Origin: an uncultured bacterium
GTDB taxonomy: Bacteria; Patescibacteriota; Minisyncoccia; Phycocordibacterales; UBA1006
NCBI GenBank assembly: GCA_937898165.1
Contig: CALDKO010000094.1
Span: 1 to 8,966, forward strand
Direction: 5' to 3'
Length of the DNA: 8,966 nt
In this document: piece after piece, positions 4,911 through 8,966 of the stretch
How positions within the stretch are numbered: the stretch's first letter is position 1
How the letters are laid out: each line of letters begins with the position of its first letter
The notes under the pieces: generated by a model
Database searches by the model: none
What the model saw: the letters and a program-made list of their open reading frames with translations, nothing else
What the model was told of the DNA's origin: nothing
Made by a program: the position numbers and the translations under genes

Positions 4911-4941
4911 AAAAAAAGCCTTTTTAAATTAAAGACTTTTT
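4911..4941 (-). terminator. Rho-independent terminator of murJ
   Basis: On the - strand AAAAAGTCTTT (4931-4941) pairs with AAAGGCTTTTT (4913-4923), 11 bp with one G-U pair, around a 7-base loop. Two more Ts follow, making a run of seven. It begins seven bases after the murJ stop and separates the murJ unit from lepA. Confidence 0.88.
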
Positions 4942-4948
4942 CAAAATT

Positions 4949-6643
4949 CTAATTATCAATAGCACTCTGATCGATAATAACATTCGCTTTCCAGAACTTT
5001 TTCTTGAAGGTTCCAAGGAAATCATCCATATCTTGATTTTTAAACAATGTCATAACAATCACAAACACTACAATACCAACCACCCCTGATAATAAACCTT
5101 GTGAGAAAATACCCCAAAAACGATCCTGGTTAACGTACGTAGCACTCAGGTTCAAAAAACCATACACGACTACCCCCATACACAATGATGCCGTAATAGT
5201 TTGCAATGTTGATCTAATAATTGGAAAAGCGTTGGATTCTGGAAAATCTTTTTTGAAAACCGCTACCAAAGTAAAGTAATTAAAGATATTTCCAATTGAA
5301 AACGCAAGTGGTAATGCAAGTAATGTAATATTAGTCACACCATCCAAACGTAATACACTGGTGAAAAAATGAGTAAATTCAGGTAAGTAGTTAAACATAG
5401 CAATAAATACAAAAGCTAAGCCAATCGTTAGAATTTCACCCAAAAAATTCATGAGAAGAGGTTTTTTAGTATTCCCTGCTGCATAGTACCCTCGCACAAA
5501 TAAATGTACCAAACTTTGGGCAACTAACCCGATCATGAATAACGCCAAACATGCTGCCGCCAAACGCGTATCATTCCAGGTGAATGAATGGGACCCTAAA
5601 ATAACACGAACAATTTGCGCGCGTAAAATAACAAACAATACTGTAATTGGTACAGACCAAAATATAATTTTCCTCGTTGCATGAAAAATATATTCTGCAA
5701 ATTTTTCACGTTCTTTATCGTAAAAATATTTTACCAACATTGGAAACGATGCAACGGAATACGATATAGCAACAACTCCAATCGGAACATTTAACATATT
5801 GTTTGTTAAATTAAAAATTGAAATAGAACCTGTATCGAGCGTTGAAGCTATCGATGTTAACATCAACGCCGTAAAGCTCGACATTGATAATCCGATAGTT
5901 CGCGGAATTGATGTTTTCACTATAGACGCTAACTCAGAGAAACTAATCGCTGTAGTAAATCTTGGAAGGAACCCAATTTGAACTAACGTTGGGATTTGAA
6001 TTGCAAGATGAAGAATTGCACCTATAACCACACCAATGGCAAGCCCCGTAACACCAAGGAGAGGGTACATAACAACAATTCCAATAATAATTCCAATGTT
6101 ATACATTACTGGCGATAATGCAGTCACGAGGAATTTCTTAAACATCTGAGTAACAGATGAAAGCATATTAGAAATACCAATGATGATCGGCTGAACCAAC
6201 ATTAATCGTGACAATGTAACCAAGGTATGTATTTCCTCGCTATTAAATCCAGGAGCAATCAACTTTGCAAGCCAAGGCATTAATATAAATATAATAATAC
6301 TAACCAAAATCAAAAATCCAAGAAGTACAGTAAACACTTGATCTAAAAATTTTCGAGCATTTTTATAATGATGATCATCACCATTACCATATTTTGCTGA
6401 TAAGTACGGTAGTAAAACAGTAATCGATGCAAGTGTTGCAACAGAAACAAAGAGAAAATCAGGAATTTTAAACGCTGCATAATACACATCCAAATGCGCA
6501 CCTGCCCCCAAATAAGTTGCTAGTAATCTGTCACGTATTAATCCCAAAACCTGAGAAACAAGAGTAAATGCGCCCAACAAAAAAGCGGCCTCATTAATGC
6601 CAGAAGTTCTGTTATAGAGCATTAGAAAGACTCGCTTCATCAT
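4949..6643 (-). CDS. murJ: MurJ/MviN-family lipid flippase
   Basis: A 564-residue polytopic protein of the MOP superfamily, somewhat longer than the 511-residue E. coli MurJ; about 14 membrane helices are expected and the hydrophobic pattern agrees. Family signatures: LVSQVLGLIRDRLLATYLGA (29-48), LDVYYAAFKIPDF, APGF near 130, NNMLNVPIGVVAISYSVASF near 281-300, and RGYYAAGNTKKP. The family flips lipid II, the peptidoglycan precursor, across the inner membrane. By my hand alignment R37 and D52 match E. coli R24 and D39, but E. coli R18, R52 and R270 correspond to Q31, F65 and N282. I recall NN in place of DR at that last site from other CPR MurJ-like proteins. The start is ATG-ATG (6638-6643) without a Shine-Dalgarno sequence. 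The Wzy/TPR gene ends 27 bases upstream with no terminator or promoter between, so they form an operon. The stop is TAG, followed by a terminator. Confidence 0.93.
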   Translation of the reverse strand: MMKRVFLMLYNRTSGINEAAFLLGAFTLVSQVLGLIRDRLLATYLGAGAHLDVYYAAFKIPDFLFVSVATLASITVLLPYLSAKYGNGDDHHYKNARKFLDQVFTVLLGFLILVSIIIFILMPWLAKLIAPGFNSEEIHTLVTLSRLMLVQPIIIGISNMLSSVTQMFKKFLVTALSPVMYNIGIIIGIVVMYPLLGVTGLAIGVVIGAILHLAIQIPTLVQIGFLPRFTTAISFSELASIVKTSIPRTIGLSMSSFTALMLTSIASTLDTGSISIFNLTNNMLNVPIGVVAISYSVASFPMLVKYFYDKEREKFAEYIFHATRKIIFWSVPITVLFVILRAQIVRVILGSHSFTWNDTRLAAACLALFMIGLVAQSLVHLFVRGYYAAGNTKKPLLMNFLGEILTIGLAFVFIAMFNYLPEFTHFFTSVLRLDGVTNITLLALPLAFSIGNIFNYFTLVAVFKKDFPESNAFPIIRSTLQTITASLCMGVVVYGFLNLSATYVNQDRFWGIFSQGLLSGVVGIVVFVIVMTLFKNQDMDDFLGTFKKKFWKANVIIDQSAIDN

Positions 6644-6670
6644 AAATATATATCTACGTTAACTTGATAA

Positions 6671-8848
6671 TTATTGCTTTGGTTTTGCAGTTGGGGCAAT
6701 TTTTGCAGGAGTACTTGGTGTTGTAGTGTCAGGAGTTTCAACTACTGCAGTGACTGATCCACCTTTTTGTGCGCGGACTTGTTCAATAAGCTTATCAGCC
6801 GACGCAGGAATTTGTTTTTTCAAGAAATCAAAAATCTGTGTTGCTTGATCTGTTTTCCCAAGCGCTTCATAAGAAACACCGAGATATGCGAAGGTAATCG
6901 GCTGGTTACGATTGATAGATAATGAACGTTCAAATAGTGAAACCGCGTCATTATATTTTCCTTGAACAAAGTACAATGTCGCAAGTTCTGTTAATAATCC
7001 AGGGTTATTTGGATCTATTTTAAGAGAATTTATTAATTGAGTTTCAGCATCTCCATAATTTTTTGATTGTATATCTTGTTGATATAACCATAGATATGCA
7101 TCAACAGTTGGATATTGTGCTATTGATTGCTGTACTAAAGTTTTTCCAGCATCAGTGTTTCCTTCTGAAACAGAAAGATTTGCAAATAGTAAATCCAAGG
7201 TTCTGTCGTTTGGTGATAATACTTTTGCTTTATTATAAGCCTCTCGTGCACGATCACCTGCGCCGTCAACTTTTAATTCTGTAAAGAATTTATATACATT
7301 TCCTGATGCTACCCAGTTCTGATAATTTTTTGGATCGAGTTTTGTACTGATATCTGCATATGACATAGCTACAGAAAGTACTCGTTGAATTTCTCTACTT
7401 AATACATCTTTTGATGTGTTTTGATCAGGAGTAATATTTTGTACCTGTAACAATACTTGATTAGCAAGAGTTCTGTTATAAAAATCAGTTGCCCACAATT
7501 GATTCGCACGCGATAACTGATCTATTCCTGTTGATCGATCATTTACTGAAAATGAACGTAATCCTGAACTATATGCAAATACTGAAGCTGTTTGACGAAC
7601 AGTAATATAGATAAAAGCTCCACCAATGAAAATCAATACCAAGATACTAAGAATACCAAAGAAACTAGTTCGAGGATCATGAACAAAATGAATGCGACGT
7701 GTCTCTTCATCAGAGTGATTGATACTCCATAAGCCTCCAAGAAATATCATCCATAATACCAATAGACTAATTCCTGGATAATCAATAACAGTAATAAATG
7801 ATAATAACAGTGAACCAACGATAATTAACATCCCTGTAAATCGTTCAGAAGAATCCTCAAAACCATTTTTAAATAATTTAATATATTGTCCGATTAATAA
7901 TAACAACAACATTAAACACACTATGATCCCTAATATTCCAGTCGTAGCCAATACTGTAGAAACAAAACTATACCCAGTTGAAAATTCCACTGCACCTGAA
8001 TCTGTACCTGATAATGCAACAGGTTTAACTTTGTTCCATAGATGCGCAAAACCATTCAATCCAGCACCGGTGATTGGGTTTTCTTTTATAGATACAATAC
8101 CAGCATTGGTAGTTGCAGTAATGTTTGGATAAATTTCACTGTATGACATTGGGCGTACCTTTGCGAGAGGTGAAGTGATAACACCACCAAACAAAAATCC
8201 AACAAGAATAACAATAAATGTTACTAGACTATACCATGGAGCTGGTCGTCCTTTTTCATATGACGATTTTTCAGAATTCCAATAAGCAAGTGAGAATATA
8301 TAGATAGAGATAACAATTAATATTGCTCCAGCTAATACCCATACCCATGAAATATTAGATAGGAACAGGCCAATAAGAGCAAAACCTCCTACAGTGAAAG
8401 TAATCCACTTTGCAGCTTTTACAAATTTACCCATTTCCAAACAAACCACCGCCAAAACAACCATTAGTAGTGAAAACAATGCAAAATCAGTCCAAGAACC
8501 AACCAGTGATGATGTTAGAGTATTAAAAAACCCAAATGACATAAATGCTGGACCAAAAATAATTCGCAATATGATGTGAATGAATGTGATAACATACACA
8601 CCAGACATTACTAACAAAATCCCAAGAATGTGAGAGAATTTTTTAATTGCAACACTAGAAACATAAAATATAACTACTAGTGAGAATAATAATGCAAAAG
8701 ATGGAGCTTCACCTAATGTACCAAACAACGCATTCCGTGGCGCTGAAGCAAATAAAGAAGAAACAAGCATTACCAACAAGAATGCAAAAAGTGCCCAGGA
8801 TGTTTTTTTATCAGGCAATGAAAAATATCCATTTTTAAGTGATTGCAC
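6671..8848 (-). CDS. Wzy/O-antigen-ligase-like membrane protein with C-terminal TPRs, 5' end incomplete
   Basis: From the GTG at 8848 the product has 725 residues. Residues 1-420 contain about ten hydrophobic segments and a large outer loop with the ligase/polymerase-type motif ENPITGAGLNGF (256-267). Residues about 503-690 hold tetratricopeptide repeats, clearest at SLKIDPNNPGLL and SLSINRNQPITFAYLG, and the last 25 residues are a P/T/A/K-rich tail. Family members polymerise or transfer polyprenyl-linked glycans to lipid, polysaccharide or protein; the acceptor here is unknown, with surface or pilin glycosylation the likely options. The GTG is doubtful: the frame stays open for 20 codons upstream and encodes another membrane helix, yet has no start codon before the TGA at 8909-8911. 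I read the gene as continuing past a damaged contig end. murJ follows 27 bases downstream. Confidence 0.82.
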   Translation of the reverse strand: MQSLKNGYFSLPDKKTSWALFAFLLVMLVSSLFASAPRNALFGTLGEAPSFALLFSLVVIFYVSSVAIKKFSHILGILLVMSGVYVITFIHIILRIIFGPAFMSFGFFNTLTSSLVGSWTDFALFSLLMVVLAVVCLEMGKFVKAAKWITFTVGGFALIGLFLSNISWVWVLAGAILIVISIYIFSLAYWNSEKSSYEKGRPAPWYSLVTFIVILVGFLFGGVITSPLAKVRPMSYSEIYPNITATTNAGIVSIKENPITGAGLNGFAHLWNKVKPVALSGTDSGAVEFSTGYSFVSTVLATTGILGIIVCLMLLLLLIGQYIKLFKNGFEDSSERFTGMLIIVGSLLLSFITVIDYPGISLLVLWMIFLGGLWSINHSDEETRRIHFVHDPRTSFFGILSILVLIFIGGAFIYITVRQTASVFAYSSGLRSFSVNDRSTGIDQLSRANQLWATDFYNRTLANQVLLQVQNITPDQNTSKDVLSREIQRVLSVAMSYADISTKLDPKNYQNWVASGNVYKFFTELKVDGAGDRAREAYNKAKVLSPNDRTLDLLFANLSVSEGNTDAGKTLVQQSIAQYPTVDAYLWLYQQDIQSKNYGDAETQLINSLKIDPNNPGLLTELATLYFVQGKYNDAVSLFERSLSINRNQPITFAYLGVSYEALGKTDQATQIFDFLKKQIPASADKLIEQVRAQKGGSVTAVVETPDTTTPSTPAKIAPTAKPKQ

Positions 8849-8966
8849 CGCAATAATAATTAAAAGAATCCCTGCAAAAATAGGAACTAGTAAATTTTTA
8901 ACAAATAATCAAATAGATTATTTAATTGAAATAAGCAAAAAAATGATTCTGTATCATCAGTATAAT
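8849..8966 (-). other. In-frame hydrophobic extension of the Wzy/TPR gene, broken near the contig end
   Basis: In the same frame as the Wzy/TPR gene, bases 8908-8849 encode LFVKNLLVPIFAGILLIIIAV, a convincing membrane helix of the kind that precedes the polar loop at the start of the 725-residue product. Further upstream the frame meets TGA (8909-8911) and TAA (8918-8920), then reads RIIFLLISIK, again helix-like, before two more TGA codons. Related proteins begin with such helices. Sequence errors or a chimeric join in the last 60 bases explain this best; a real nonsense-mutated gene is the alternative. No other gene or promoter is convincing here. Confidence 0.55.

Noticed and set aside
8909..8911. 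TGA read as glycine (genetic code 25) to extend the Wzy/TPR gene
   Set aside because: lepA, murJ and the rest of the gene have no in-frame TGA over thousands of bases, and a TAA also interrupts the same extension.
1..8966. CRISPR array, insertion sequence, prophage, toxin-antitoxin or defence system
   Set aside because: I found no regularly spaced direct repeats, transposase, integrase or terminal repeats, and every longer gene fits a housekeeping, envelope or small CPR membrane protein role.

Overview
This looks like one end-to-end contig from an AT-rich member of the Candidate Phyla Radiation (Patescibacteria), most likely a parcubacterium. I infer this from the gene set and protein style. 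It has an Hsp20 with an acidic N-terminal arm, an 88-residue one-helix membrane protein of a kind I recall from Parcubacteria, a MurJ that lacks several arginines known from Escherichia coli, and a glycan ligase/polymerase fused to TPRs. No gene has a recognisable Shine-Dalgarno sequence, and the two tRNAs have no encoded CCA. The first 30 bases are Illumina TruSeq adapter, not biology, so both contig ends need caution.

Layout. On the + strand (31-997) lie the 3' part of a PrsW-family membrane protease gene and hsp20, 15 bases apart, ending at a strong bidirectional terminator. Almost everything else is on the - strand. Reading that strand from the right there is a 5'-incomplete Wzy/O-antigen-ligase-like gene with TPRs, murJ (27-base gap) and a terminator. 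Then come lepA with its own promoter and a terminator that overlaps its stop codon, ftsB/divIC, a glutaredoxin, a perfect hairpin, tRNA-Arg(CCU), a 144-residue membrane protein with a classical promoter and terminator, the 88-residue membrane protein, and tRNA-Phe(GAA). A 34-codon membrane peptide gene at 2937-3041 (+) sits between ftsB and lepA, with its own promoter and a shared terminator.

How it fits together. The right half is envelope-centred: a polymer ligase/polymerase, a polyprenyl-linked precursor flippase and a divisome coiled-coil protein. The left end joins a membrane protease to a holdase chaperone, which suggests envelope or protein-stress handling. LepA, glutaredoxin and the tRNAs are housekeeping genes.

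The most informative pattern is regulatory. Extended -10 elements of the form TGnTATACT or TGnTAGTAT recur a few to about 25 bases before start codons, giving leaderless or very short-leader mRNAs. I see no CRISPR array, transposon, phage, toxin-antitoxin pair or defence system, and nothing that amounts to a new multi-gene system. The observations worth following up are the unannotated small gene with its overlapping divergent promoter, the substituted MurJ residues beside a glycan ligase, the hairpin joining glutaredoxin to tRNA-Arg, and the damaged right end.
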